Shown here: positions 6,735 through 7,930 of the stretch, in pieces
How positions within the stretch are numbered: the first letter of the stretch is position 1
Layout: each line of letters begins with the position of its first letter
Source of the DNA: Planctomycetota bacterium
Lineage (GTDB): Bacteria; Planctomycetota; Phycisphaerae; UBA1845; Fen-1342
Reading direction: 5' to 3'
NCBI GenBank assembly: GCA_030616465.1
Contig: JAUWXH010000070.1
Span: 1 to 7,930, forward strand
Length of the DNA: 7,930 bases
Translations under genes and position numbers: made by a program
The notes under the pieces: model-generated
Seen by the model: the letters and a program-made list of their open reading frames with translations, nothing else
What the model was told of the DNA's origin: nothing
Databases searched by the model: none

Positions 6735-7930
6735 TCACACGTCCTCAATCAGTCTAGCGAAACTTCCTTCGTCTAGCAACTGGATCCCCAGTTCCCTTGC
6801 TTTCTCGAGCTTGCTGCCCGGATTCTCCCCCACAACGAGGTAGTCGGTATTCTTGCTGACGCTGCTTGCCGCCTTGCCCCCGTGCTGTTTGACCAAGTCC
6901 TCGATCTCCTTGCGTGAGTACTGCTTGAGCGTGCCCGTGACGACAATCGTCTTGCCCAGCAGCGCCTGCTTAACCGCGCGCCGCTCCTTCGGTTGCTTCA
7001 TGTTTACGCCGGCGTCGCGAAGAGACTGCCATGTCCGGCGCCCGACGCCACTGTCGAAGAACAGACGAATGGAGCGGACCACCTCCGGCCCAACACCTTC
7101 GACCTGCTGCAGCTCGTCCGCCGACGCCTCGGCGATCGTCTCCATGTCTCCGAAGTCCTCGGCTAGCAGCTCAGCCGTAGCACCGCCGACATGGCGAATG
7201 TTGAGGGCCGCGAGCACACGCGCGAGCGCCTGTAACTTGCTCCGCTCGATCGACTCAACAAGGACGTCGGCGTTCTTCTTGCCGAAGGTAGTAACGAATT
7301 GCATCGCCGCAAGTTGATCCCTCTTTTGGTGCAGCGCGAATAGGTCAGCGTAACGGGCGATGAGCCCGTTCCTGACCAACCTGTCGATCCGCCCCTCCCC
7401 AAGCCCGCCGACGCCGATCGCCTCTAGGCGCCCGCGCTTGCCGAGACGTTTCTGCACCTCTTGTAGATTCCTCACAAGCAGTGAGCCGTCAGGGGGATTA
7501 AAGAAGGCGACGAGCTCCTCCGCAACTCGAGGGGCAACGCCCTTGGTTGCCTTTAGTTGGCCCACTGTTGCGTGGGCGAGTGCCTCGATGATCGGAAAGG
7601 CGACACCTAGCGCGCGAGCCTCCGCCTGAGAGACGAAAGGAAGCTTGAGGCGTGTCAAGACGTGCTCGGTCGGCTGCATGCGATGTGCTTCGATCGCAGC
7701 GAGCAACTTCTCTGCGTTCGTTTGACCGAACGTCGTCTGAAAAGTCAGCTCGCCTAGATCGTCGCGCCGCTCCCGCAGGCCGTACAGGTCCGCGGCCGTG
7801 CGCAGAAGCCCATGCGCAACAAGCTTCTCGACTAGCTCCGGTCCCGCCTGGTCGATGTGCATTTGGTCGCGGGCACAAAAGAAACGCAGGCGCTCGACCA
7901 ACTGTGCCGGACAAGACGGGTTGATGCAGC
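6735..7930 (-). CDS. ligA: NAD-dependent DNA ligase LigA, C-terminal part, with duplicated HhH domain (5' end outside window)
   Basis: LigA seals nicks in DNA using NAD+, in replication and repair. The frame is open to the window edge, and 397 residues are visible. It begins inside the zinc finger: CINPSC holds the last two zinc cysteines and is followed by PAQLVERL, very close to the family's CxNxxCPAQ. Next comes an HhH region (about 24-158), a second HhH region (about 170-309), and a C-terminal BRCT domain (about 320-397; GKTIVVTGTL, then SVSKNTDYLVVGENPGSKL). Usual LigA has one HhH domain, with about 260 residues from this point to the end, so this protein is about 135-140 residues longer than expected. 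The adenylation and OB domains lie outside the window, so activity cannot be judged. The TTG at 7901 is internal and not a start. The stop is TGA, 85 bases before the exonuclease gene. GC content and codon bias are lower than in the genes at the left of the window. Whether this is the sole ligase of the cell is unknown. Confidence 0.93.
   Translation of the reverse strand, partial: CINPSCPAQLVERLRFFCARDQMHIDQAGPELVEKLVAHGLLRTAADLYGLRERRDDLGELTFQTTFGQTNAEKLLAAIEAHRMQPTEHVLTRLKLPFVSQAEARALGVAFPIIEALAHATVGQLKATKGVAPRVAEELVAFFNPPDGSLLVRNLQEVQKRLGKRGRLEAIGVGGLGEGRIDRLVRNGLIARYADLFALHQKRDQLAAMQFVTTFGKKNADVLVESIERSKLQALARVLAALNIRHVGGATAELLAEDFGDMETIAEASADELQQVEGVGPEVVRSIRLFFDSGVGRRTWQSLRDAGVNMKQPKERRAVKQALLGKTIVVTGTLKQYSRKEIEDLVKQHGGKAASSVSKNTDYLVVGENPGSKLEKARELGIQLLDEGSFARLIEDV
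7011..7856 (-). repeat. Tandem duplication of the LigA HhH domain
   Basis: Visible residues 25-158 and 173-306 of the ligase align without gaps at a constant offset of 148 residues. Anchors are Gly29/Gly177, TTFG 65-68/213-216, Val99/Val247, GV 130-131/278-279, FF 142-143/290-291 and Leu155/Leu303. By hand count 41 of the first 119 pairs are identical. Both copies match the canonical LigA HhH region. Copy 2 keeps the hairpin motifs GLG, HVG and GVG; copy 1 has QAG, FVS and GVA in their place. The duplication is therefore old and the copies have diverged in function or constraint. Confidence 0.85.

Noticed and set aside
6308..6757. A 149-codon plus-strand frame opposite the start of the exonuclease gene
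   Set aside because: The minus strand here carries the catalytic DVETTG and AHNVHFD motifs, so this is a shadow frame.

Overview
The window comes from a high-GC bacterial chromosome. The best guess is a Planctomycetota-like or similar environmental lineage. This rests on the gene styles: a secreted FG-GAP/VCBS propeller with a C-terminal membrane anchor, a GAF-SpoIIE phosphatase and an expanded LigA. There is no rRNA or marker phylogeny here, so the assignment is weak. I see no tRNA, rRNA, CRISPR array or insertion sequence, and no stretch over 300 bases lacks a gene.

Left part (1-5162, all genes on +): the 3' two-thirds of a UvrD/PcrA superfamily 1 helicase gene, cut by the window edge; a GAF plus SpoIIE/PP2C-type phosphatase; a 220-base intergenic region with a weak promoter-like site; an exported seven-repeat FG-GAP/VCBS protein, predicted seven-bladed beta-propeller with a C-terminal membrane tail; and a small lipoprotein of unknown function. 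The first three genes have strongly C/G-ending codons. Two single 60-base lines counted by hand gave 72-73% GC.

Right part (5163-7930, all on -): this converges on the left part across an imperfect hairpin. Read on the minus strand it holds the 3' portion of ligA (NAD-dependent DNA ligase, cut by the window edge at its zinc finger), then a DEDDh exonuclease with TerB-like and BRCT domains, then a 45-codon relic matching the end of a LigA BRCT domain. Four lines counted by hand gave 52-65% GC, and codon use is more mixed, so this block may have a different history.

The most notable points are two. The ligase carries its helix-hairpin-helix (HhH) domain twice in tandem, in ungapped register at an offset of 148 residues, with the first copy losing key hairpin glycines. 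Beyond the exonuclease lies a truncated BRCT tail of a second, more canonical-looking LigA. The ligase and exonuclease are 85 bases apart in the same direction and both end in BRCT domains, so a shared DNA-repair role is reasonable but is inference. The phosphatase, propeller and lipoprotein show no visible functional link to them. I do not see proof of a new defence or other named system.
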